23,791 nucleotides of DNA from Methanocorpusculum sp. (GCA_029987245.1 DALTWG010000026.1:1-23791), one strand, 5' to 3'. Positions 7,023-15,478 are shown, numbered from the stretch's first letter. Notes: generated by a model from the letters alone, not told the origin. Numbers and translations are program-made.

Positions 7023-8275
7023 TGGGACTTGGATTTTTTTCTAATGTAAACAAAAACACCGGTCAGGGCACAGACCTTGAAGGTGCAGATTCCCGTAAAG
7101 GGTATTACTGGGTGGAGGATAACAAAGGCGACAATGTTATCTGGCGTCTGCCCAAAAACATCATGCTCAACGACAACGTGCTTGTCCGCGAGGATGAATA
7201 CGGTATCTTCTTCCGTGACGGAAAGGCGTTAAAGGTCTATGACAAGCCTGACCGCTATGCGCTTACCACGGAAAACATCCCGATTTTAAAGAATATTCTC
7301 GGGACGATTGTCGGCAATGTTCAGATAGGCGAGTTCTACTGGGCGCAGAAACGCGAGTTCCGCGACAAGTTCGGCACCTCCCAGCCCTTAGCCTTCCGTG
7401 ATGTTGATTTCGGCGTTGTGCAGCTGAGAATCTTTGGTCAGTTCTCCTACAAAGTTGTCGAGCCGTTAATGCTTATCACCCAGTTTGTCGGTACCAAAGG
7501 CATTACAACCTCGGAAGAAATCGTCGAGTGGCTCAAAGGCACTATTGTCACGGTCTTAAACGACACGCTCGGTGAGTTAAAGACCAAAAAACAGATGGGC
7601 GTTCTCGATATGCCTGCATATCTGCAGGAAATCGAACAGCTCTGTCTTGGCAAACTTACGCAGGAAACGGAGATTTACGGTCTGAAAATCATGAAGTTTT
7701 CGGGCCTGAACATCAACATGCCTGAAGAGGTTCAGGAGGCAATCAACAAGCGCGGTGCAATGTCTGCTCTTGGCGTCAACTACATGCAGTACCAGACCGG
7801 TAAAGCAATCGAAGGATTCGGCGAGGGCGCGGCCCAGGGCGGCGAGGGCTCTTCCGGATTTGCGATGATGGGTGCCGGTGCAGGTATGGGCATGGGCATG
7901 GGCGGTGCGATGATGAACGGCATGATGGGCGGCTTTAACCAGCAGCCGGCGCCCTTTGGCGGTCAGCAGCAGGGAGCGCCTGCGCAGGCGTCCGCTCCTC
8001 AGGCAGCAGCGCCAGCCGCAGCCGCAGCCGCAGCCGCTATGGTCGCCTGCCCCAAGTGCGGGGCCCAGGTAAAGCAGGGCGCCAAATTCTGTCCGGAATG
8101 CGGAGAGAAAATGGCGTCCGGCGCAGTATGCCCCGCCTGCGGTGCGGCGGTAACTTTTGGCGCCAAATTCTGCCCTGAGTGCGGAGCACGTCTCGGCGCG
8201 CCGAAATGCCCCAACTGCGGTGCGGAAGTTCCTGCCGGAACAAAATTCTGCCCCGAGTGCGGGACAAAAATTTAA
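7022..8275 (+). CDS. SPFH-domain protein with three C-terminal zinc ribbons
   Basis: A 417-residue protein of the YdjI type (often named virion core protein). The SPFH/band-7 region covers about 25-250, with GQFSYKVVEP and the helix around 165-245 typical of the fold; SPFH proteins form rings or scaffolds on membranes. A Gly/Met-rich linker (about 263-305) and a Gln/Pro/Ala tract (306-340) lead to three tandem zinc ribbons with equal spacing: C343/C346-C357/C360, C370/C373-C384/C387 and C396/C399-C410/C413. YdjI homologues usually have one such ribbon region, so three is generous. There is no membrane helix; binding is probably through partners. Last gene of the operon, followed by a T-tract. 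It is probably recruited to the membrane by the zinc-ribbon proteins upstream (inference). Confidence 0.85.
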   Translation: MGLGFFSNVNKNTGQGTDLEGADSRKGYYWVEDNKGDNVIWRLPKNIMLNDNVLVREDEYGIFFRDGKALKVYDKPDRYALTTENIPILKNILGTIVGNVQIGEFYWAQKREFRDKFGTSQPLAFRDVDFGVVQLRIFGQFSYKVVEPLMLITQFVGTKGITTSEEIVEWLKGTIVTVLNDTLGELKTKKQMGVLDMPAYLQEIEQLCLGKLTQETEIYGLKIMKFSGLNINMPEEVQEAINKRGAMSALGVNYMQYQTGKAIEGFGEGAAQGGEGSSGFAMMGAGAGMGMGMGGAMMNGMMGGFNQQPAPFGGQQQGAPAQASAPQAAAPAAAAAAAAMVACPKCGAQVKQGAKFCPECGEKMASGAVCPACGAAVTFGAKFCPECGARLGAPKCPNCGAEVPAGTKFCPECGTKI

Positions 8276-8277
8276 TC

Positions 8278-8283
8278 TTTTTT
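8278..8283 (+). terminator. T-tract terminator of the SPFH operon
   Basis: TTTTTT follows the stop codon of the SPFH gene (TAA at 8273-8275) by 2 nt. It separates the operon from the purine gene. Confidence 0.45.
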
Positions 8284-8350
8284 CGCTCTTTATTCCACCC
8301 TTCTATTCCACCCATCCATTCAAAGACTACTAATCCTATTACAACCAATA

Positions 8351-8360
8351 TTACTATACC
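8351..8360 (+). promoter_or_regulatory. probable TATA box of the FGAM synthase gene
   Basis: TTACTATACC is centred about 26 nt upstream of the ATG at 8382. An AGGAAA about 6 nt before the start could be a weak ribosome site if the transcript begins further upstream. Confidence 0.4.
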
Positions 8361-8381
8361 ATTCACAGTCAGGAAACTCCT

Positions 8382-11300
8382 ATGGTATACAGAATATTCG
8401 TTGAAAAAAAGCCGGACCTTGCAAACGAAGCCAAAGCCGTAAAAGCGGAGCTTACCTCCCTTCTCGGTATTGCCGGTCTCAAACAGGTCCGTATTCTGAA
8501 CAGATATGATGTGGAAAATATCGAAGAAGACCTTTTTGCCTATGCAAAGACCACCGTCTTTTCCGAACCGCAGCTTGACATCGTAACCGAAACGCTGCAG
8601 ACCTCCTCAGGCGACGTGGTATTTGCCGTTGAATATCTTCCCGGACAGTATGACCAGAGAGCCGACTCCGCTGCGCAGTGCATTCAGTTAATCTCGCAGA
8701 AAGAGCGCCCGGTTGTAAAAACCGCCCGCGTTTACGTCCTGGAAGGTGCTCTTACCCCGGAGGAGACTGCAGCTGTTAAAAAATACCTCATTAATCCGAT
8801 TGAATCACGCGAAGCATCGCTTGAACTGCCTAAAACACTGATTGCCGAGCCAAACACCCCGGAAAAAGTGGAAATAATTGCCGGTTTCACTGCTCTTGAC
8901 GATGCGGGACTTGAGGCGTTTATCAAAGAGCGCGGACTTGCGATGGACCTTGACGATATCAGATTCTGCCGGGATTATTTCAAATCCGAGGGCAGAAACC
9001 CGACCATTACCGAAATCCGCATGATTGACACCTACTGGTCGGACCACTGCAGACATACCACTTTCCTGACTACCCTTGATGCGGTGAAGACCGACTCCCC
9101 TCTCCTGCAGAAAACCTTTGACGAATATCTTGCGGTCCGCAAAGAAATCGGCAGAACAAAGCCGGTAAATCTGATGGACATCGGGACAATCGTCGTAAAA
9201 TATCTGCGGGCGCAGGGAAAACTGGACAAACTGGACGAATCCGAGGAGATTAACGCCTGCACGGTAAAGATAACGGTAACCGTCGATGGAAAAGACGAAG
9301 ACTGGCTTCTTTTGTTCAAAAACGAAACACACAACCATCCAACAGAGATTGAACCGTTCGGCGGGGCGGCAACCTGCATCGGCGGTGCAATTCGCGACCC
9401 GCTTTCGGGCCGCGCCTATGTGTATGCAGCAATGCGGCTTACCGGCTGCGCCGATCCCCTGACGCCTGTTTCAGAGACTCTTGCAGGGAAACTGCCGCAG
9501 AGAAAAATTGCAACAAGTGCCGCGGCCGGCTATTCCTCCTACGGAAATCAGATCGGGCTTGCAACCGGCATTGTGGATGAGATTTATCATCCGGGCTATG
9601 TTGCAAAACACATGGAGCTTGGCGCCGTAATCGGCGCGGCACCGCGGGAAAACGTGGTGCGGCTTGTGCCAAAACCCGGCGATGCCGTAATTCTGCTTGG
9701 CGGCCGCACCGGCCGCGACGGCTGCGGCGGCGCCACGGGCTCATCCAAATCCCACAATGCGTGCTCTCTTGCGTCCTGCGGCGCCGAAGTGCAGAAAGGC
9801 AATGCCCCGGAAGAGCGCAAGATACAGCGGCTTTTCAGAAATCCGGCCGCATCACGTCTTATTAAACGATGCAACGATTTCGGCGCCGGGGGCGTCTCGG
9901 TTGCCATCGGCGAACTTGCCCAGGGGCTTGCAATCGACTTAAACACCGTGCCGAAAAAATACGACGGTCTTGATGGAACCGAACTTGCCATCAGCGAATC
10001 GCAGGAGAGAATGGCAGTTGTTGTCGAATCGGCGGATGTAAATACTTTTATTTCACTTGCAAACGCAGAAAATCTCGAGGCAACCAAAGTAGCTGAGGTT
10101 ACCGACACAAACCGCCTGGTAATGACCTGGAACGGCGACACAATCGTAGATATTTCCCGCGAATTCCTGGACTCCAACGGCACGGAAAAACACATCGAGG
10201 TTGAACTTGCCTCTCCGAAATCATGGGAAAAACCGGCGCCCGCATCATTTTCGGATGGAATGCGCGCTATGGCGGGCGATTTAAACGTCTGCTCAAAGCG
10301 CGGTCTATCCGAGCGGTTTGACTCGACCATCGGCGCCGGAACGGTGTTAATGCCGTTCGGCGGTAAATTCCAGAGAACGCCGGTTCAGGCGATGGTAAAC
10401 AAAATATCGGTGGAATCAGGCGATACACAGGACTGCTCGCTCATGGCATGGGGCTATAATCCGTACATATCCGAAGCAAGCCCGTATCATGGTGCCTATC
10501 TTGCGGTAGTCGAAAGCGTTTCAAAATTAATCGCTACCGGCGCCTCGTTTGACGATGTCTACCTCTCGCTGCAGGAATTCTTTGAAAAACCGGGCCGCGA
10601 TGCAAAACGCTGGGGAAAACCCGCCTCCGCGCTTCTTGGCGCGTTCAAGGCGCAGAAAGAGTTATCCATCGGCGCCATCGGTGGAAAAGACTCGATGAGC
10701 GGTTCGTTTGAAAATATCGATGTGCCGCCGACTCTTGTTTCATTTGCCGTAACCACGGCAAAGACCGGCGACATTGTCACCAACCATTTCAAAGGTGCGG
10801 ACCATGATGTAATCCTTCTTTCGCCGTTCGTTGACAAAGAATCCGGTCTTCCAGGCGGCGAATCTCTGAAACAGGTGTTTGCAGAGGTAACTGCTTTAAT
10901 GCGCGCCGGAAAAGTCCTGTCCGCCTGGACGCCGGGATTTTGCGGTGTTGCCGAGGGTATTTTCAAAATGGGACTTGGCGGCGGTTTCGGATTTAATTTC
11001 GCTGAACTGCCGCTTGATTTGCTTTTTGGATATCGTTACGGTTCTTTCATTCTGGAACTTGCAGGGCCTGCGGACTGCGGCACGCTTCTTGGGCGCACGT
11101 CTGATGAGCCGGAGTTCAGATACGGCGACGAATCGGTAACCGGCGGCGAACTCTCAGGCATTTATGAAAACAAGCTGGAATCTGTATATCCGACGCAGGC
11201 TGCTGCCCAGGGCAGGCTTGCGCTTCCCAAAATCAGCTGGAGTGAGCGCAGCAGTGCAAAACCGCGGGTGCGCACTGCGCATCCGCGTGTGTTGATTCCG

Positions 11301-12077
11301 GTCTTCCCGGGTACGAACTGCGAATATGACTCGGCAAAAGCCGTTTCACGAGCCGGCGCGGTGCCGGAGATTTTTGTCATCCGCAACCGCACGGCAGAAG
11401 ATGCGGCAAACTCCGTTGAGGAGTTTGCAAAAGCCGTTCAGCGAAGCCAGGCGATATTTATCCCGGGCGGCTTCTCCGGCGGGGACGAGCCGGATGGTTC
11501 GGCGAAATTCATCGCCGCATTCTTCCGGAATGCCAAAATCAGGGACGCGGTGCATGATTTACTCAAAAACCGCGACGGACTGATGTGCGGCATCTGCAAC
11601 GGGTTCCAGGCGCTGATTAAGCTTGGTCTTGTGCCTTACGGCGAAATTGTCGATACTGATGAAAATTCGCCGACCTTGACTTTTAACACCATCGGCCGCC
11701 ACCAGTCCAAACTGGTGCGTGTACGCGCAGCATCGGTTAAATCGCCGTGGATGAGCAAGGTAGAGGTAAATGACATCTTTACAGTGCCCGTTTCCCACGG
11801 CGAAGGCCGGTTCTATGCGCCGGATTCGGTAATCAAAGAGCTGATTGAAAACGGTCAGGTCTTAACGCAGTATGTGAATTTAAACGGTTATCCGACCTCG
11901 GATATTGCATTCAACCCGAACAACTCGGCATATGCGATTGAGGGAATTACTTCGCCCGACGGCCGCGTTTTAGGAAAAATGGGTCATGCAGAGCGGATTG
12001 GCCCGGGGCTGTACAAAAATGTGGACGGGGTGTTTGAGATGCATTTGTTTGAAAGCCTGGTGGAGTATTTCAAATAA
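8382..12077 (+). CDS. purL: phosphoribosylformylglycinamidine synthase, single-chain (clade II type)
   Basis: A 1231-residue enzyme for step four of purine synthesis: FGAR + ATP + glutamine to FGAM. The N-terminal PurS-like region contains FVEKKPDL and VRILNRYDVENI. The synthetase part has YWSDHCRHTTF from 218 and ETHNHPTEIEPFGG from 315, the ATP/FGAR-binding core, and a second AIRS-like half. From about 965 the glutaminase domain begins, with FPGTNCEYD, nucleophile C1072 in CGICNGF and H1139 in VSHGEGRF. Most archaea split this enzyme into PurS, PurL and PurQ. The fused chain of about 1240 residues is the form known from Clostridia and relatives, so ancient transfer from bacteria is likely (inference). 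The gene is monocistronic, intact, and of base composition like its neighbours. Confidence 0.95.
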   Translation: MVYRIFVEKKPDLANEAKAVKAELTSLLGIAGLKQVRILNRYDVENIEEDLFAYAKTTVFSEPQLDIVTETLQTSSGDVVFAVEYLPGQYDQRADSAAQCIQLISQKERPVVKTARVYVLEGALTPEETAAVKKYLINPIESREASLELPKTLIAEPNTPEKVEIIAGFTALDDAGLEAFIKERGLAMDLDDIRFCRDYFKSEGRNPTITEIRMIDTYWSDHCRHTTFLTTLDAVKTDSPLLQKTFDEYLAVRKEIGRTKPVNLMDIGTIVVKYLRAQGKLDKLDESEEINACTVKITVTVDGKDEDWLLLFKNETHNHPTEIEPFGGAATCIGGAIRDPLSGRAYVYAAMRLTGCADPLTPVSETLAGKLPQRKIATSAAAGYSSYGNQIGLATGIVDEIYHPGYVAKHMELGAVIGAAPRENVVRLVPKPGDAVILLGGRTGRDGCGGATGSSKSHNACSLASCGAEVQKGNAPEERKIQRLFRNPAASRLIKRCNDFGAGGVSVAIGELAQGLAIDLNTVPKKYDGLDGTELAISESQERMAVVVESADVNTFISLANAENLEATKVAEVTDTNRLVMTWNGDTIVDISREFLDSNGTEKHIEVELASPKSWEKPAPASFSDGMRAMAGDLNVCSKRGLSERFDSTIGAGTVLMPFGGKFQRTPVQAMVNKISVESGDTQDCSLMAWGYNPYISEASPYHGAYLAVVESVSKLIATGASFDDVYLSLQEFFEKPGRDAKRWGKPASALLGAFKAQKELSIGAIGGKDSMSGSFENIDVPPTLVSFAVTTAKTGDIVTNHFKGADHDVILLSPFVDKESGLPGGESLKQVFAEVTALMRAGKVLSAWTPGFCGVAEGIFKMGLGGGFGFNFAELPLDLLFGYRYGSFILELAGPADCGTLLGRTSDEPEFRYGDESVTGGELSGIYENKLESVYPTQAAAQGRLALPKISWSERSSAKPRVRTAHPRVLIPVFPGTNCEYDSAKAVSRAGAVPEIFVIRNRTAEDAANSVEEFAKAVQRSQAIFIPGGFSGGDEPDGSAKFIAAFFRNAKIRDAVHDLLKNRDGLMCGICNGFQALIKLGLVPYGEIVDTDENSPTLTFNTIGRHQSKLVRVRAASVKSPWMSKVEVNDIFTVPVSHGEGRFYAPDSVIKELIENGQVLTQYVNLNGYPTSDIAFNPNNSAYAIEGITSPDGRVLGKMGHAERIGPGLYKNVDGVFEMHLFESLVEYFK

Positions 12078-12084
12078 TTTTTTT
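12078..12084 (+). terminator. T-tract terminator of purL
   Basis: Seven T directly follow the purL stop codon. The convergent small gene on the minus strand ends 40 nt further on. Confidence 0.5.
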
Positions 12085-12123
12085 GCAGTCTGTGCAGTTT
12101 AAAAAAGAAGATATTCAGTTTAT

Positions 12124-12276
12124 TTAGACTTCAATTGTGTAATTACACTCTTCAAGGGTTTTTATCAGTCTCGCGTGTGCTTCTTCGCCCCTTCTTTTCA
12201 CATCCTCAGAGACTGGACCGTCACGTATGCGGACTTCAAATTTCCCTTCGCTTGCATCCAGTAGTGTACTTGACAT
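12124..12276 (-). CDS. 50-residue partner of the ADP-ribosyltransferase
   Basis: A small open frame starting at ATG 12276, only 4 nt after the stop of the ART gene, and ending TAA at 12124-12126. The product begins MSSTLLDASEGKFEVRIRDG and ends TLEECNYTIEV. It is hydrophilic and highly charged, with a strand-like first half (GKFEVRIRDG) and an amphipathic helix (SEDVKRRGEEAHARLIKTLE). The composition is protein-like and the spacing implies translation coupled to the ART gene, so I think it is real. Size and position suit an antitoxin or immunity partner, or a regulator, of the ART; nothing in the sequence proves this. I do not recognise the family. Confidence 0.6.
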   Translation of the reverse strand: MSSTLLDASEGKFEVRIRDGPVSEDVKRRGEEAHARLIKTLEECNYTIEV

Positions 12277-12280
12277 ATTA

Positions 12281-12919
12281 TTATGTTAATTTTACAATAG
12301 TATATATTTTCCCCTTGTGTTTATCGCCGGTTTTCTTCTCTAAAAACGTAAAATTCTCACATGAAACGATTTGATATGTCCTTTCCGGCGGCAAAAGGCG
12401 TTCTGATTCAACATTATTGATATACAGTGCTTCATCACCCGGTTCCAGTACGAGATGCAGCAATACCGGACAGAATTTGTATTTATTAATTGCATATTCT
12501 GCTGCTTTTGCTTTATCTTCAGTAAAACTTTCGAATGCCCACTCGTGAATTTCACCTATATTTCCGGATTTCCATGCACAAACTGCTTTTGTAATATGTT
12601 TCGGGTGAATTCCCCGATATACTTCTACCGTTTTTTTCACCGGGCTTTTGTGTATGGCGCGCGCAATTCTGCAGATATATTTCATAATCTGAGTTGCGTC
12701 TTTTTTTGATAAATGGTGCAGCAGTTCATGTCTCATGTAGTTATTTATCATAAAACAATCCCATCCGAGATTTGTACTTTTTTTCTCTTCGGGGTGCGCA
12801 TCTTTGTAATCCCATGGATATGGGGTGATATCCATGTCTTTGTAATGATTTACTGCATCTTTTTCTTTGTTTTTGAGGTGATATCGTTCACTAAACGGAC
12901 ATGGTTCATTATCTTTCAT
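12281..12919 (-). CDS. ADP-ribosyltransferase-fold protein
   Basis: A 212-residue protein with all three landmarks of the R-S-E class of ADP-ribosyltransferases (ADPRT exoenzyme family). R102 lies in VEVYRGI, the STS-like motif is S131-F-T133 in AFESFTED, and the ExE pair is E171-x-E173 in NNVESERLLPP, followed by the usual closing strand TYQIV. The helical segment before R102 contains INNYMRHELLHHL, matching the INxxLR element of the family. Such enzymes move ADP-ribose from NAD to a target residue, often arginine. No signal peptide is seen, so it acts inside the cell or by an unknown route. The gene is clearly more AT-rich than its neighbours and has its own TATA box. Likely a toxin or phage-defence effector; a housekeeping modifier cannot be excluded. 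Confidence 0.8.
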   Translation of the reverse strand: MKDNEPCPFSERYHLKNKEKDAVNHYKDMDITPYPWDYKDAHPEEKKSTNLGWDCFMINNYMRHELLHHLSKKDATQIMKYICRIARAIHKSPVKKTVEVYRGIHPKHITKAVCAWKSGNIGEIHEWAFESFTEDKAKAAEYAINKYKFCPVLLHLVLEPGDEALYINNVESERLLPPERTYQIVSCENFTFLEKKTGDKHKGKIYTIVKLT

Positions 12920-12942
12920 TATGGGTATTCTCTATCTTATTC

Positions 12943-12950
12943 TACATAAA
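12943..12950 (-). promoter_or_regulatory. TATA box of the ART cassette
   Basis: The minus strand reads TTTATGTA about 24-31 nt upstream of the ATG at 12919. It lies immediately upstream of the helicase stop codon region (12958), which suggests the cassette is transcribed on its own. Confidence 0.5.
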
Positions 12951-12957
12951 TCTGTCT

Positions 12958-15078
12958 TTATTTGTTCCCATTTTCCCGCAAAACCTCCATCAGTTCCGGC
13001 AGCCGGTAATAATTCTTAGCCGCCATCTCCAGCAGCAAATCCGGCGGGAGCATTTCTCCGAATTTCCACTGCGACGACGGAATTTCCGGCAGTTCCAGGA
13101 CCGCGTCCTCCCATGCAAGAGAAGCGATTTCTGCAAGAATTGCAGAAATCTGCTTCAAGCCCGGGCGTTTTGCAAAATCCATAATCCGGACGGCAAAATT
13201 CGTATACCCGATGGTGTGCATCCCGGGAAGCCTGTTTTTAATCAGCCGGGCGAGAACTTCGTTTGAGCGCTGTCCGAGAAATGTTGCAGCAATAATAGAC
13301 CAGGAATTTCCCTCAGGCTCCGTCCGGATGTGGATTTTCCCCGGCTCGAAATCGTCCGGGAGGGACGCAATCAGGTCGTTAAGCTGCTCAGCTTCGTTTT
13401 CCGGCAGAGGCAGCAGCGTGCGGCCGCGGGCCAAAAGCCGCGCCGCACTGCTGCATATCACAGGACTTGCGCCCGCCCCCGCGCCGCCGCTCCAGAACGG
13501 TCGCTTTAAGTCCCGATTCGCGAAAGCTGGCTCTACAAGCGCCCGTTTGTGTATGTCGTCCCGGTGCAGAAGCCGCCAGGTCTTTCCCGTAAAGGAAAAC
13601 ACCATCCCGGGGTCGCCTGCGATAAAGCGGGCGTCCAATGTTCCGACAGGTGTCCCGTCCGCCAAAACCGCGAGATAGCCGCCCGAATCATGGATGACCG
13701 AAAGAAGCGCAAGCCAGTTTGATTTGCCAAGTTCCCTCTCGGCCCGCGTTGATACGGCATATAAGTCCCCGTTTCGCGCCAGATAACCGGTATTTTCAAG
13801 ATGTGACAGAATGCCTGCCATAACCTGCGGCGCCATCGCGGCAAACGGCGAAAGTGCCTGCATAGAGCGGACAATCGCAGGAAGCCCGAGGCCGCTTTTG
13901 TTTTTCAGCAGAAGAAACAGCTGCTGGATAAATACATGATAGGGACATACCGGAGGCTCCAGCGCTTCCGACTCATGATGCATTGCGGCCTCAATGGCAG
14001 CGGCGGTAATCAGCAGTTCGCAGGCATCTTTCAAAATAAAGGTCATTGACGCCGGATTGCCTCTGCGCCCCGTGCGCCCGAGCCGCTGCAGAAACGAGGC
14101 CGCGGATTTTGGCGGACCGAACTGGACAACCGTGTCCAGTTCGCCGATATCAACCCCGAGCTCCATCGTGCTTGTACAGACAACGCAGACCTCGCCGTCG
14201 CGCAAAAACGCCTCTTCGGCCTCTTTTCGGTCCTCGGCGCTCACTGACGAGTGATGCAGATAGACATTGCGAAGCGCTTCTTTAAGCGGCTCTGCAAGCC
14301 GCTCCGCAAAACTGCGCGAATCACAGAACACAAGCGCCTTTTTGCCCCGGATATGGTTTGCGGCCGCCTCCGCCGCCGCAAAAAATTCCGGTTCAATCAC
14401 AAAGGAAAACTGCTTTTTTGACGACTGCGACGGAATCTGCACCAGTTTTTTTCGCCGTCCTTCGCCGCTCACCCAGTCAAGCAGCATCTCCGGGTTGCCC
14501 ACCGTTGCAGAAAGACCGATGCGAACCGGGTTTTTCGCCGATTTGAGCGTTAACCGGTCGATAAGGCATTTTAAGTGTACGCCCCGGTCTGAATCAGCAA
14601 ACGCATGGATTTCGTCAATTATTATGTGCGTTAGAGTCGAAAACGCGCCGGCGGTTTTCGGGTCGCTTAAGAGTACTTCCAGCGATTCCGGCGTCGTCAT
14701 GAGCACATCCGGAAATTCCCCGGGCGTAAATTTCCACCGGTCGCGGGCGGCAACGTCTCCGTGCTGAATACCGACTAAAAGCCCTGCCCGGGTGCATAAT
14801 CCTAAAATACGGTCCTCCTGGTCGTTAAGCAGGGCTTTTAAGGGGGAAATATACAAAGCCCGGACGCCCGCCTCCGCAGGGTGCTTTAAGAGATGGTCAA
14901 TTACCGGAATAAAGGCCGATTCGGTCTTTCCTCCGGCAGTCGGCGCAAGAACGATGACATCGCTGCCTTCAGAAACGGCTTTGTACGTTTCCTCCTGAAC
15001 GGGACGCAAACCGTCCCATTTCAGCCCGGACAACAGGACATCTTTGAGACCGGGCGCAAGCAGGTCAAAAACATTCAT
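12958..15078 (-). CDS. Lhr-like superfamily 2 helicase
   Basis: A 706-residue ATP-dependent helicase of the Lhr group. Motif I is APTAGGKTE (45-53), motif Ib-like TTPESLEVLL follows at 128-137, the Walker B box is DEIH (155-158), motif III is SAT (190-192), and motif VI is QRLGRTGRRG (331-340). TMELGVDIGELD (304-315) is the motif V region typical of Lhr. A winged-helix region and a C-terminal domain with WSIIAATFLGQRSNEVLARL make up the rest. At 706 residues it is shorter than standard archaeal Lhr proteins (about 850 or more). Lhr enzymes unwind RNA-DNA or branched DNA in repair. Its ATG overlaps the thioredoxin stop (ATGA), so the two are translationally coupled, which is odd for unrelated functions. 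Confidence 0.88.
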   Translation of the reverse strand: MNVFDLLAPGLKDVLLSGLKWDGLRPVQEETYKAVSEGSDVIVLAPTAGGKTESAFIPVIDHLLKHPAEAGVRALYISPLKALLNDQEDRILGLCTRAGLLVGIQHGDVAARDRWKFTPGEFPDVLMTTPESLEVLLSDPKTAGAFSTLTHIIIDEIHAFADSDRGVHLKCLIDRLTLKSAKNPVRIGLSATVGNPEMLLDWVSGEGRRKKLVQIPSQSSKKQFSFVIEPEFFAAAEAAANHIRGKKALVFCDSRSFAERLAEPLKEALRNVYLHHSSVSAEDRKEAEEAFLRDGEVCVVCTSTMELGVDIGELDTVVQFGPPKSAASFLQRLGRTGRRGNPASMTFILKDACELLITAAAIEAAMHHESEALEPPVCPYHVFIQQLFLLLKNKSGLGLPAIVRSMQALSPFAAMAPQVMAGILSHLENTGYLARNGDLYAVSTRAERELGKSNWLALLSVIHDSGGYLAVLADGTPVGTLDARFIAGDPGMVFSFTGKTWRLLHRDDIHKRALVEPAFANRDLKRPFWSGGAGAGASPVICSSAARLLARGRTLLPLPENEAEQLNDLIASLPDDFEPGKIHIRTEPEGNSWSIIAATFLGQRSNEVLARLIKNRLPGMHTIGYTNFAVRIMDFAKRPGLKQISAILAEIASLAWEDAVLELPEIPSSQWKFGEMLPPDLLLEMAAKNYYRLPELMEVLRENGNK

Positions 15079-15428
15079 TGGCGGAATACGCGGTTAAGCT
15101 CTTCCCGGAGACGTTCTGCTGAAAGCGCTCCTGAAACAATGCGCTGCACGGTTCCCGATTTGACAAAAAATATCGTCGGGATCGCTGAAATATGATACTG
15201 GTTTGCGACATTGGGGCATTCGTCCGTGTTGCATTTGCAAAACTGCACCTCGGGATATTCGGTGTGCACCTCTTCAAACACCGGCGCAAACCGTTTGCAC
15301 GGCCCGCACCACTCTGCCCAGAAATCGATGACAATATTGGGTATCTGCGATGCGAATGCATTGAAGTTTTCTTCGTTTAAGTGGATAACGGGCATTGCCT
15401 CAACAGGCGGGGTTTTTGCATCAGTCAT
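15075..15428 (-). CDS. thioredoxin
   Basis: A 117-residue full-length thioredoxin. The active site is WCGPC with C41 and C44 after the strand IVIDFWAE; AIPTIFFV supplies the cis-proline, and GALSAERLREELNRVF is the last helix. It reduces disulfides in cytoplasmic proteins. A 15-residue N-terminal extension (MTDAKTPPVEAMPVI) precedes the fold; the internal Met at residue 12 is a possible alternative start. It differs from the 89-residue thioredoxin at 748-1017 by having the complete N-terminal strand and helix. It overlaps the helicase gene downstream by four bases. Three thioredoxin-fold genes in one window is notable for a methanogen with an iron-sulfur-rich proteome. Confidence 0.9.
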   Translation of the reverse strand: MTDAKTPPVEAMPVIHLNEENFNAFASQIPNIVIDFWAEWCGPCKRFAPVFEEVHTEYPEVQFCKCNTDECPNVANQYHISAIPTIFFVKSGTVQRIVSGALSAERLREELNRVFRQ

Positions 15429-15470
15429 AGTATGTGATTTGTTTTGTGAGGTTATGAGGATGATGGTTGT

Positions 15471-15478
15471 AAAAAAAA
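15471..15478 (-). terminator. T-tract terminator after the nitroreductase
   Basis: Eight T on the minus strand about 4 nt after the nitroreductase stop. It marks the end of the upstream unit, so the thioredoxin/helicase pair may have its own promoter in the remaining 40 nt. Confidence 0.45.

Noticed and set aside
9596..10330. Long minus-strand open frame inside purL
   Set aside because: It is antisense to highly conserved FGAM synthase coding sequence, Ser/Arg/Pro-rich, and matches no family; a by-product of GC-biased codon use.
12135..12374. Plus-strand 79-codon frame after purL
   Set aside because: It crosses two better-supported minus-strand genes (the small partner and the ART C-terminus) and is hydrophobic/Phe-rich with no motif.
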